From contig JAQXFF010000294.1 in NCBI GenBank assembly GCA_029250425.1, positions 1-9,195 of the forward strand: 9,195 nucleotides of DNA, read 5' to 3'. The notes under the pieces were generated by a model that made no database searches, was not told where the DNA came from, and saw nothing but the letters and a program-made list of their open reading frames with translations. This DNA comes from Candidatus Thalassarchaeaceae archaeon (GTDB lineage Archaea > Thermoplasmatota > Poseidoniia > Poseidoniales > Thalassarchaeaceae). Below, piece after piece: positions 1 to 6,959 of this stretch. The translations under genes and the position numbers were made by a program. The first letter of the stretch is position 1. Every line of letters begins with the position of its first letter.

Positions 1-320
1 GAAACCAACTTCCCATCTGCCCCTGTCTGTTTGGTGACCAAGATATTACCAAGGAGATTCTGCGCATAATTTTCAACATCTTCGCGATTAAAGGCAATTT
101 TCACGCCTCCTTCCATCACTAAGTCGCCACTTTCGGGGTTGTACAGGCTACCTTTGCCTCGGCCACCAGCATGAATCTGACTTTTGACCGCGACAACATT
201 GCCTCCAAGGGAATCGTAAGCGGCCAAAGCTTGTTCGACAGTAGTGCAATGCACACCATCCTGCACAGCAAGTCCAGCATCGCGGAACAGTTGCTTTCCT
301 TGGTATTCGTGTATGTTCAT
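1..320 (-). CDS. sucC: Succinyl-CoA synthetase (ADP-forming) beta subunit, 5' part
   Basis: The reverse strand from the ATG at 318-320 encodes 106 complete residues with no stop and runs off the left edge, so only the N-terminal quarter of a roughly 390-residue protein is present. It starts MNIHEYQGKQLFRDAGL, nearly the same as bacterial SucC (MNLHEYQAKQLF). It continues with the ATP-grasp nucleotide-binding segment VAVKSQIHAGGRGKG (residues 43-57), where Lys46 and the GGRGK loop are the expected ATP-contacting residues, and then GGVKIAF and LVTKQTGADG. The enzyme makes succinyl-CoA to succinate with substrate-level phosphorylation in the TCA cycle, as an alpha/beta complex in the cytosol. 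sucD would be expected beyond the left edge. GAGGG at 326-330 (read on the minus strand), 5 bases before the ATG, supports this start. A stretch of about 15 residues (57-71) between GRGKG and GGVK is longer than in the E. coli protein. Family assignment is very secure. Confidence 0.95.
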   Translation of the reverse strand, partial: MNIHEYQGKQLFRDAGLAVQDGVHCTTVEQALAAYDSLGGNVVAVKSQIHAGGRGKGSLYNPESGDLVMEGGVKIAFNREDVENYAQNLLGNILVTKQTGADGKLV

Positions 321-433
321 GGTGTCCCTCAGCCCATTCGACCTGAAGCCGCTCTTTGAACGCTTTGTCATGCGCGCGTGATGCCTAACTTCGTTGAGCA
401 AGGCACTTGAGGGGGGGCCGACTCGCGAGAGCA
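321..433. promoter_or_regulatory. Divergent intergenic region between sucC and the sugar pyrophosphorylase
   Basis: These 113 bases separate two genes pointing away from each other, so promoters for both directions must lie here or overlap the gene starts. The only clear site is the ribosome-binding sequence GAGGG for sucC at 326-330 on the minus strand. A run of seven G at 411-417 lies 16 bases before the chosen start of the plus-strand gene, too far to be a good ribosome-binding site. I see no convincing archaeal TATA box (A/T-rich octamer with a purine-rich BRE) in either direction. Any promoter here is inferred from gene orientation only. Confidence 0.4.
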
Positions 434-1447
434 ATGGATGTCATCGTATTGGCGGGCGGCTTCGGCACTCGGCTCCGCCCTTGGACACTTCATGCCCCCA
501 AGCCATTGATTCCAATTCTAGATCGCACAATGATTGAACACGTTGTCAGTATCTTACCTGAAGGAATGGTAAACAAGGTACTGATTGCAGCAGGTTATAG
601 TATTGAACAGATGCGTACTCACTTCGAATATCTTGATCTTCCTTACGAAGTCGTCATTGTCGAAGAAACTGAACCATTGGGCACAGGTGGTGCTATCGCA
701 AATTGTCGTGAATACTTGGGTGGAGGAACATGCTGTGTCATCAATGGGGATTTACTCACCAGTCTGCGTGTCGATGAGATGCTAAGCGCGCACAAGACAG
801 CAGGCACACTTGCCTCCATTTCGTTGTGGGAAGTTGAGGATCCCAGCCGCTTCGGGGTGGCTGACTTTGATTCAGAAAGTACGCGAATTTGCCGATTCCA
901 AGAAAAACCACCACGCGAGGAAGCCTATTCCAACCTCATCAATGCAGGTACTTACCTGCTTGAACCTGAAGTCTTTGATCGAATGCCAGAAGGTGCATTC
1001 AGTATGGAACGAGTCGTATTCCCAGTATTGGCCGAGGACGGCGAATTGTCAGGATTCCCCTTCGAGGGCCATTTTGTAGACGCGGGAACTCCCGCATCCT
1101 ACATTGAGGCGGTCCAAACCTCGATTCAAAACGAATCTTGGATTCGTGGTGAACCTGTAGATGGTGGGAATTGGTTTGGGGGGGATGTCACCGTCGAACC
1201 ACCCTCAAATATTTCCGATTCAGCAGTTGATTCAAATTGCAAAATCGGCACTTCATGCTCAATTGTAAGTAGTGCCTTACTTTCATCAGTGACAGTGGAA
1301 AAAGGAAGCAAGATTAAAGGTTGTATGATCGGGAAAAATGTGCACATCAGCAACGGCTGTAATCTCGAGAATGTCGTAGTTGATCACGGTTCTACTGTGC
1401 CGAGCGGACATGTCCAAAGTGGTGGAGTCTTCCCGACGGCAGATTGA
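434..1447 (+). CDS. NDP-sugar pyrophosphorylase (mannose-1-phosphate guanylyltransferase-like), with C-terminal hexapeptide domain
   Basis: This 337-residue cytosolic nucleotidyltransferase joins a sugar 1-phosphate to an NTP to give an NDP-sugar and pyrophosphate, feeding glycosylation or surface polysaccharide. The N-terminal Rossmann-like domain carries the family signature LAGGFGTRLRPWT (6-18), PKPLIPI (22-28) with the signature lysine, GTGGAI (83-88), INGD (103-106) with the metal-binding Asp, FQEKP (155-159), NAGTY (170-174) and VDAGTP (215-220). Residues about 262-330 contain V/I-G/S spaced hexapeptides (NCKIGTSCSI, KIKGCMIGKNVHI), a short left-handed beta-helix as in GDP-mannose and glucose-1-phosphate pyrophosphorylases. 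The exact NTP and sugar cannot be read from sequence. The reading frame is open upstream to a TTG at 407, but the ATG at 434 puts the first beta strand (MDVIVLAGG) at residue 1 as in homologues, so 434 is preferred. The next gene starts 27 bases downstream, suggesting co-transcription. Confidence 0.9.
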   Translation: MDVIVLAGGFGTRLRPWTLHAPKPLIPILDRTMIEHVVSILPEGMVNKVLIAAGYSIEQMRTHFEYLDLPYEVVIVEETEPLGTGGAIANCREYLGGGTCCVINGDLLTSLRVDEMLSAHKTAGTLASISLWEVEDPSRFGVADFDSESTRICRFQEKPPREEAYSNLINAGTYLLEPEVFDRMPEGAFSMERVVFPVLAEDGELSGFPFEGHFVDAGTPASYIEAVQTSIQNESWIRGEPVDGGNWFGGDVTVEPPSNISDSAVDSNCKIGTSCSIVSSALLSSVTVEKGSKIKGCMIGKNVHISNGCNLENVVVDHGSTVPSGHVQSGGVFPTAD

Positions 1448-1474
1448 ACACCTGTCGTCTTTTCGCAGGGTTTG

Positions 1475-2140
1475 ATGAGCGCCCTCATCGTTGTCAATTT
1501 CAAGACCTATGCTTCTGCCCAAGGCGAGGCTGCGGTTGCACTAGCCAAGGCCATGGCAGAAGTCGATGCTACGACAGATGCGACAATGGTTGCCGTTGTC
1601 TCCGCATTTGATTTGAGTGCGGTCAAGCAAGCTGCACCCAATCTCGAAGTATGGACTCAGCATCTTGATCCAATCGGCTGGGGGTCAAACACCGGCTGGC
1701 TGCATCCTGAGACTGCAATGGGGCACGGTGCGACGGGTTCGATCATCAATCATGCCGAACACAAGGTCGATTTGGGTCATGTAGAGACATTACTCGCTCA
1801 ACTTCCCGACGACTTCCCGGTATGTGCATGCGCAGCCGATATCGACGAAGCAAAGGCACTTGCGTCCCTTTCACCGACTTTCATCGCTGTGGAACCACCC
1901 GAATTGATTGGTGGGGACATCAGCGTCACTACCGCAGATCCAGGCATTGTATCGGGTACAGCCGAGGCCGTGAAGGCAGCGAACCCCAATGTACGTGTTC
2001 TCTGTGGTGCCGGTGTGAAGAACGGTGCTGATGTTGCCATGGCACTCGAATTGGGTACCGAAGGCGTCCTGCTAGCAAGTGGTGTAACAAAAGCGAACGA
2101 CCCTGCGGAAGTTCTACGTGACCTTGTATCTCAACTTTGA
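1475..2140 (+). CDS. tpiA: Triosephosphate isomerase, archaeal type
   Basis: This 221-residue TIM-barrel enzyme interconverts glyceraldehyde 3-phosphate and dihydroxyacetone phosphate in glycolysis and gluconeogenesis. Archaeal TIMs are about 220-230 residues, shorter than the roughly 250 of bacterial and eukaryotic ones, and this one fits. Visible hallmarks are VVNFKTY (6-12) with catalytic Lys10, TQHLDPIGWGSNTG (61-74), GATGSIINHAEHK (85-97) with catalytic His93, AVEPPELIG (138-146) with catalytic Glu140, the VLCGAGVKNG phosphate loop (175-184) and GVLLASGV (197-204). All three catalytic residues are present, so it should be active. The frame also allows a TTG at 1472, but the ATG at 1475 is preferred; AGGG at 1467-1470, 4 bases upstream, is a weak ribosome-binding site. 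It follows the sugar pyrophosphorylase on the same strand by 27 bases and converges with the 778-residue membrane protein, leaving 7 bases between stops. Confidence 0.96.
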   Translation: MSALIVVNFKTYASAQGEAAVALAKAMAEVDATTDATMVAVVSAFDLSAVKQAAPNLEVWTQHLDPIGWGSNTGWLHPETAMGHGATGSIINHAEHKVDLGHVETLLAQLPDDFPVCACAADIDEAKALASLSPTFIAVEPPELIGGDISVTTADPGIVSGTAEAVKAANPNVRVLCGAGVKNGADVAMALELGTEGVLLASGVTKANDPAEVLRDLVSQL

Positions 2141-2147
2141 ATCACGC

Positions 2148-4484
2148 TCAGCCCAGTAATGGTCCGAATACATACCACAGTGTCATCCAGATGACGATGC
2201 CGATGTTCATGGCCCCCCAACTTCGTACTGCAAAAGGTCGAGACAGCGTACCCGCAAATCGTGAGATTGGCCCACCCCATGATGCCACCAATCGAATCAG
2301 GAGTGTCAAGAATCCAGCGCTTAGAATGAATATGATGAGCATGATTGGACCCATTACGAATCCAAATCCACCCGAAGCGATTCGGGATCCAACACCTTGG
2401 CCAATCAGGGTCGGCATGGCCAGCCATGACATCCAGGCCAGCCAGTGACCCATACGCGAATCCCATGTCCACATGTCTTCTGAGCGCCACGCTCTATAGT
2501 CAACTGGGAGTAATTTGTAAACTTGATTTGAGATCCAATCGACCTCTGGTATACGCTGCCAAATCAGCATGACAATTGTCTGCCAAACCAGCCAACCAAT
2601 CAGAATCGCTTGAACCCAAGACCACAACATGGCTCCAAATACGCTGAGGATGGCGACGGGAATCGCCCATAGCGCAAATCCAATCGCAGCAGCCCCTGCT
2701 GTTCCCAACCAACCTGCAGCTGGAATCATCACTGTCTCAGGTGCATCGATTCTTTCACGGGGCAATCCGAGAATGAGTAGTGGAAGGAAAACGAGGATAC
2801 TTGACAATTGGAGCATCTCTAACGGTGTGCGTCCTCCACCCGCCTCTGCAGTTTCAATCGCTTTCTCCATGTCGATTGGGTTCATTGTCGATGCGTGCCA
2901 ATCAACGATGAAACCAGCAGAGTCGATGATGATGACTCCATCTCCGATTCCTGTTGGCAATTGTTGAGCAACCGCTCCATCACTTTCGTCAATCATCAAA
3001 GGCCATGAACCATTGAGATTGGCAGCATGCGAATCTCCATCGTAGATTTCTACACCTTTACCTGTGATCAATTGAGCAAAGGCAACAGAACCCTCATAAT
3101 CGTCCTGAACATCGTTGAAGTCAAGCATTTGCAAATCTGCTGCGGGTGAACCTGCCGTGAATACACCAAGAACCAATGCATCCTTTCCATCGAGTAAATC
3201 TCCAAGGTTGGCACTTCCATTGCCGTGTTTGAGTAACATAAAGTCGGGTGATGCTGTTTCGGATTGCTGTTCACCTGGTCCGATATCGGGTAACGCTGTC
3301 ATCGCTACCATCGTTGTCGCCGCCATCAATCCAATCACAATCAATACCGGCCAAGGCGGCATTCTCGTTTGCAAGAAGAATCCGAATAAGCCGAGGATTG
3401 TGATGACGGGCATGGCTGCAAACCATCCAGATTCAACCCAGGCGCTGGGGGCTTCCTCAACCTCGAATCTCAAGACGCCAATCAAATGACAATCCACGGT
3501 GTAGACACCATCTGCCATCGTGGCACAGAGGTCGATGACATACATTCCTTCATCCAATGGTTCTCGGGTCACCCAGGTCCATGCTGTTCTACCAGTATCG
3601 GTTTGCCGCTCACCATGCGGGGGATTCTCAGCATCCATTTTCAGTCGATCTTGGAACTGTTCTTCCTCGGGTGGGATGGGGTAATGGACACCCTGTTCCC
3701 ATGTGTCGAGGGGCCCGATGACATCGATGAGAATCTCTTGATAATCATCGGTTCCAAACGGAGAGTGTGGTGTGAATTCGATTTGAGGCATGCCGTTTGA
3801 ACTGACGGAGAGGTTCATCGAAGGGGTGAGCATTTCAGCATCGATCTGAATCCCACTCGACAAATCATAGGTGTCCCAAAAGAGGTGACCTCTTGAATCA
3901 GGAAATAGGGCCTGACAATTGTGAATGACAGAGATGTCCATTGTAATCGTATCATCGATATCCAACATTGCATCAATAGGTCCCTCTATGATGAATTCGT
4001 GGGCATTGTTCCAATCGTTTTCCAGCACGATTGCATTGCTTTCAGCATCCTCCATGACAGGGGTGTCTCCGACATAGATTGTTGCCAAGAATTGAGTATC
4101 CAATTCATCACCGACCAATTTGCATTGGGTACCTTGGGCATATAATCCGGCGTAGAGTTTGACGGTAAGGTTCCCTTGCAACAAGGAGGCTTCTGTGGCA
4201 GGGGGACTACTCAATGACAGGAGATTCTGACCAAATGGTGCGTAACTAAACTCAAGGTCGCCATCAGGCTGACCGGTTTCCCCAGGGTGTGTTCTCGTCA
4301 GACTCTCAGAACCATCCGCACCGGTGATGTACAGTCCATGCGATTCTGGCAAAGTCCAATCTAGGCCGGGGCCGGTTGGGAAGTCATCCGCTGTGCTAGA
4401 AGTCGGGAATAAAGAAACAGCCAGCATGACTGCAATTAGGAACAGCATCCTGCGAGCAGGTCGTGCTCCCCCAGTCTGATGCAT
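2148..4484 (-). CDS. Secreted/multispanning membrane protein with a thioredoxin-like domain lacking catalytic cysteines
   Basis: I do not recognise this 778-residue protein as a named family. Residues 1-33 look like a signal peptide: basic ARPARR, hydrophobic 13-26, small residues before ADD. Residues 34-352 form an exported, probably beta-rich region with four cysteines (121, 190, 320, 332), which could form disulfides. Two membrane segments follow (about 354-372 and 378-397). Residues 410-545 look like an AhpC/TSA-TlpA redoxin fold: SPDFML, NLGDLLDGKDALVLGVF, then GVIIIDSAGFIVDWHAS, matching the usual strand-turn 'FLID..G.I'. The place where TlpA has WCxxC reads TAGSPAADLQM, so both cysteines are absent. 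About five further membrane segments fill 556-776. If the signal peptide sets the topology, the redoxin-like domain is outside the cell. The ATG at 4484 is chosen because it gives a normal signal-peptide n-region; Met13 (4448) is the alternative. No good ribosome-binding site is seen. The gene lies 53 bases after DUF92. Confidence 0.75.
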   Translation of the reverse strand: MHQTGGARPARRMLFLIAVMLAVSLFPTSSTADDFPTGPGLDWTLPESHGLYITGADGSESLTRTHPGETGQPDGDLEFSYAPFGQNLLSLSSPPATEASLLQGNLTVKLYAGLYAQGTQCKLVGDELDTQFLATIYVGDTPVMEDAESNAIVLENDWNNAHEFIIEGPIDAMLDIDDTITMDISVIHNCQALFPDSRGHLFWDTYDLSSGIQIDAEMLTPSMNLSVSSNGMPQIEFTPHSPFGTDDYQEILIDVIGPLDTWEQGVHYPIPPEEEQFQDRLKMDAENPPHGERQTDTGRTAWTWVTREPLDEGMYVIDLCATMADGVYTVDCHLIGVLRFEVEEAPSAWVESGWFAAMPVITILGLFGFFLQTRMPPWPVLIVIGLMAATTMVAMTALPDIGPGEQQSETASPDFMLLKHGNGSANLGDLLDGKDALVLGVFTAGSPAADLQMLDFNDVQDDYEGSVAFAQLITGKGVEIYDGDSHAANLNGSWPLMIDESDGAVAQQLPTGIGDGVIIIDSAGFIVDWHASTMNPIDMEKAIETAEAGGGRTPLEMLQLSSILVFLPLLILGLPRERIDAPETVMIPAAGWLGTAGAAAIGFALWAIPVAILSVFGAMLWSWVQAILIGWLVWQTIVMLIWQRIPEVDWISNQVYKLLPVDYRAWRSEDMWTWDSRMGHWLAWMSWLAMPTLIGQGVGSRIASGGFGFVMGPIMLIIFILSAGFLTLLIRLVASWGGPISRFAGTLSRPFAVRSWGAMNIGIVIWMTLWYVFGPLLG

Positions 4485-4515
4485 AGTTTGGGCATACGTA
4501 TCCCATAGATGAATC

Positions 4516-4536
4516 CGGCGGCCCTAAGGGCCGCCG
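4516..4536. repeat. Perfect 9-bp GC-rich inverted repeat (hairpin) after the DUF92 stop
   Basis: CGGCGGCCC at 4516-4524 and GGGCCGCCG at 4528-4536 are exact reverse complements around the loop TAA. The stem is all G-C pairs. On the minus strand it begins one base after the TGA of the DUF92 gene (4538-4540) and ends 31 bases before the start of the 778-residue protein. No T tract follows on either strand, so it is not a standard intrinsic terminator. It could act as an mRNA 3'-end stabiliser, an attenuating structure between the two genes, or a REP-like element. The structure is certain from sequence; the role is inferred. Confidence 0.7.
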
Positions 4537-4537
4537 C

Positions 4538-5305
4538 TCAAAGTGGGATTATTGGGTGAAGATAACAGGCGATCATTGCACCTGAAGCAATCGCCAATGT
4601 GTTGACCATCCCTTTGCCGATGTATCCACGATTTTCAAGTACGGCACCGAGCAATGAATCGATTTGACAACCTATGAATCCAATCAGTGTCACACCCAGA
4701 ATAAACTCGATTGGGTCCGCTAAAGCATCTGCACCAACCAAGAGTCCGAGGCCAGTTGCAATAAATGCAATGAGTAAGGCCCCCAAAAAAGCTGCTCGTT
4801 GACCATTGGGGCTGAATCCTCCATTGACTCCCTGCTCACATTTCTTCATGGTCGTAATCATGTAAACTCGACTGTCTAATGCACCAAATTCACTGGCAAA
4901 GGTGTCTGATGCAGCGACCGCAACCGAGGCTGCAAACACTGGAAACAGAGTTTCCCAATCCCTTGTTGCAATCGCCAAGATTGAAACGATCAGTGGGACT
5001 CCGCCGTTTGCGACAACATTGGTCCAATCTCGCTCACCTTCGTCGCCTTCATGGAATCCCTGTTCACGCTTTTCTTCGTAGCGCCATCGAGTCGCTGCAA
5101 ATCCTGCACAAAGGAATGATAGCAAGATGACCAACCATGTCCAGTGTCCACCGATGGCCACACCCAATCCAAGTGCTGCTGCAGCCCAAGTTCCCGCCTC
5201 GTTGAGGATATGGCGAACCCGACTGACGATGATCAAAATCAGAATGAGGGTCAATGAAATGACCAGATTCGTCTGGTCCACCCCACCAATCATCTCGAAC
5301 TCCAT
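4538..5305 (-). CDS. DUF92 integral membrane protein (VTE6-like, possible isoprenoid-phosphate kinase)
   Basis: This 255-residue polytopic protein belongs to the DUF92 family (TIGR00297 type). It has about seven hydrophobic helices (roughly 13-30, 37-52, 54-71, 101-114, 119-135, 170-193, 199-220, 234-250) and the conserved loop motifs VVANGG (97-102), AASDTFASEFG (131-141), GVNGGFSPNG (159-168), GCQIDSLLGA (212-221) and MVNTLA (233-238). A charged cytosolic loop lies at 73-95. In plants the DUF92 member VTE6 phosphorylates phytyl phosphate; in archaea the function is not established, but a CTP-dependent isoprenoid-phosphate kinase role in lipid precursor salvage would be plausible. The polar acidic motifs are intact, so it should be functional. 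The start is well supported by GGAGGAG 4 bases upstream. The PrsW-family gene ends 76 bases upstream and the 778-residue protein begins 53 bases downstream on the same strand. Confidence 0.9.
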   Translation of the reverse strand: MEFEMIGGVDQTNLVISLTLILILIIVSRVRHILNEAGTWAAAALGLGVAIGGHWTWLVILLSFLCAGFAATRWRYEEKREQGFHEGDEGERDWTNVVANGGVPLIVSILAIATRDWETLFPVFAASVAVAASDTFASEFGALDSRVYMITTMKKCEQGVNGGFSPNGQRAAFLGALLIAFIATGLGLLVGADALADPIEFILGVTLIGFIGCQIDSLLGAVLENRGYIGKGMVNTLAIASGAMIACYLHPIIPL

Positions 5306-5309
5306 GGTA

Positions 5310-5316
5310 CTCCTCC
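5310..5316 (-). promoter_or_regulatory. Strong Shine-Dalgarno sequence for the DUF92 gene
   Basis: On the minus strand GGAGGAG is followed by 4 bases and then ATG at 5303-5305. It is the only textbook ribosome-binding site in the minus-strand block, where PrsW and the 778-residue protein have none. It fixes the DUF92 start over the in-frame Met5 at 5293. Confidence 0.75.
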
Positions 5317-5349
5317 AGCACTTTGAAACGCCTAACGCGGTTGAATGTT

Positions 5350-5364
5350 TTCACCGTAGGTGAA
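5350..5364. repeat. Short inverted repeat between the PrsW-family and DUF92 genes
   Basis: TTCACC at 5350-5355 and GGTGAA at 5359-5364 pair perfectly around GTA. On the minus strand it sits about 17 bases after the PrsW-family stop and 33 bases before the DUF92 ribosome-binding site. No T run follows. At six base pairs it could be chance; a weak hairpin or a regulator half-site pair are the alternatives. Confidence 0.25.
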
Positions 5365-5381
5365 TCAATCATAGGACTCTT

Positions 5382-6959
5382 TCAGAATCTCTGCCGCGTC
5401 ATCTCTGCCAGTTGTGCTTGATACTCATCGACTTCACTTCCATCAGGGGCTTCCCTGACACTATGCAATAGTCCCGAACCAATGACCAAAACACCTGTGA
5501 CCAGTAGGACCGTAAGCAATAGTTCTAAGATCACATAAACAAACATGGACATATCGAGATCTACTGCAACTAGGAATAGAAGAATGCCAGCTCCATTCCA
5601 TGTTGCATGACCTAGTATTGCAAGCAATAGTCCAAACACGATTTTCTCAGGGAGTGGGACGGTTAACCAGGGTTTCTTGGTAATGATCTGCTGAGTGGGC
5701 GTCCAAATCGTTACACCTGATGGATTGACAGAGATACCACTGATTGTCGATTGAGGAGTTTCAAGAATTTCACCTGTATCTTTGTCGACCAATTTCCAAT
5801 CGCTAGACTTATCTTCTGGAGCTCTAATTTGATGGCCTGACTCAGCCGCCGATTGAATGGCTTCAGCTCTTGTTCTCATGATGGTCCAACCCATCGCTGC
5901 TCCTGTTAGACCAGTCCAAAAGGCATGGCCAGGGATTGACCCAATACCACGGAGGAGTATTGTGACACTGAAGAAAACCCCTGCTGAAGATTCAGAGATA
6001 TACATGAGGTTTTCAATGATTGCAAAACCGAGTCCTACGGTGAAGCCGATTTGGAATCCATGCTTTGGAGAACGTATTTTCGAAGCGAAGAACCAGATTG
6101 CCACCGCTTTACAGATTTCTTCACCGACGGGTGCAGAAATAATAGCACCCAAGTAAAGCAGATTATCTTCAGAAATATTTGGAATAGCCGTGCTGATGAT
6201 GCCTGGGAACAACCAACTGTTGATCATAATTGCAGGAATCCCACTAAGCATTCCCGCCATTAACCAGGCTTCGGCATCACGTCGACGAGTGGGCAATCCA
6301 ATCCTCTTCGTGGAATGTGACCACCAACCCATGACTGGAATACTGAATCCGATGAGTATCGTTGGAATGATTAGAATTGCAGCCAACCAAAATGCAATGT
6401 TCAGATATAGCATGATGCTTAGTGTAATCGCGCAGAACACTGTCGCAGCGAAAATCCACCATGCTGTGGAACTAGAAGGCACATCAAGGATTGAATTATC
6501 ACGAATCAAATGTCGATCCAATCTTGTTGGCATTTGAGTTTGCAACGAGCCATGTTGGCTTGTAATGGCATGTAGTTGTTGGCCGGTTGAATCTGGAACA
6601 GCCCTTTCCAGTAGAATCACACGGGGTCTGCGTATGGCGACGACAACCAACATTATTGGAATTGCAATAATGATACACAATGAGCCCAAAAGTGGGTCAC
6701 CTTCCAAGGCCACAATCCATCCACCCGCAACCGATTGTTCAAAGAAGAATAAGAGTACCACCAATCCGACAATTCGACCATACATCCGCCAAGGACGACT
6801 TGGTCTAGCCATCTGCAAATTGGGAGGTGCGGGGGACAATGGAACCGGTTCAGGGGTCACCAAGGTCATTCCTTGAGGAATTGCAGTCATCATCGGTGCT
6901 TGTTGTGTAGCAATGGGTGCCTGATAGGAATGAGGTCCCTGTGGGCCACCCGGTTGCAT
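5382..6959 (-). CDS. PrsW-family intramembrane metalloprotease
   Basis: This 525-residue membrane protein contains the PrsW protease core (PF13367). The visible active-site motifs are SAPVGEEICKA (275-285) with Glu280-Glu281, GFAIIENLMY (311-320) with Glu316-Asn317, RGIGSIPGHAFWTG (337-350) with His345, and LGHATWNG (449-456) with His451. These glutamates and histidines match the conserved EExxK, ExxxE/EN and H motifs of the CPBP/PrsW superfamily, so it is probably active. PrsW in Bacillus cuts the anti-sigma factor RsiW at site 1; substrates in archaea are not known. Unlike compact PrsW proteins (about 200-300 residues), this one has a Pro/Gln-rich, probably disordered N-terminus (1-57), two helices (about 62-108), a polar stretch (112-162) and a soluble loop of about 70 residues (362-432) between the two histidine motifs. 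The C-terminus (500-525) is acidic and soluble. No Shine-Dalgarno precedes the ATG, so a start at Met23, Met24 or Met31 cannot be excluded. Confidence 0.87.
   Translation of the reverse strand: MQPGGPQGPHSYQAPIATQQAPMMTAIPQGMTLVTPEPVPLSPAPPNLQMARPSRPWRMYGRIVGLVVLLFFFEQSVAGGWIVALEGDPLLGSLCIIIAIPIMLVVVAIRRPRVILLERAVPDSTGQQLHAITSQHGSLQTQMPTRLDRHLIRDNSILDVPSSSTAWWIFAATVFCAITLSIMLYLNIAFWLAAILIIPTILIGFSIPVMGWWSHSTKRIGLPTRRRDAEAWLMAGMLSGIPAIMINSWLFPGIISTAIPNISEDNLLYLGAIISAPVGEEICKAVAIWFFASKIRSPKHGFQIGFTVGLGFAIIENLMYISESSAGVFFSVTILLRGIGSIPGHAFWTGLTGAAMGWTIMRTRAEAIQSAAESGHQIRAPEDKSSDWKLVDKDTGEILETPQSTISGISVNPSGVTIWTPTQQIITKKPWLTVPLPEKIVFGLLLAILGHATWNGAGILLFLVAVDLDMSMFVYVILELLLTVLLVTGVLVIGSGLLHSVREAPDGSEVDEYQAQLAEMTRQRF

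Noticed and set aside
171..359. Plus-strand reading frame of 62 codons
   Set aside because: It lies mostly antisense to the clearly recognisable sucC N-terminus and its protein resembles nothing.
1178..1184. Seven-G run inside the pyrophosphorylase gene (and another at 411-417), possible frameshift site
   Set aside because: The coding frame continues normally through the run into the hexapeptide domain, so there is no sign of a shift or error.
2131..2490. Minus-strand and plus-strand reading frames of about 100-120 codons inside the 778-residue gene
   Set aside because: They overlap a long coding frame with signal peptide and membrane helices, and their translations lack domain motifs.
5064..5372. 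102-codon frame overlapping the DUF92 start
   Set aside because: Out of frame with the well-supported DUF92 gene, and no recognisable domain.
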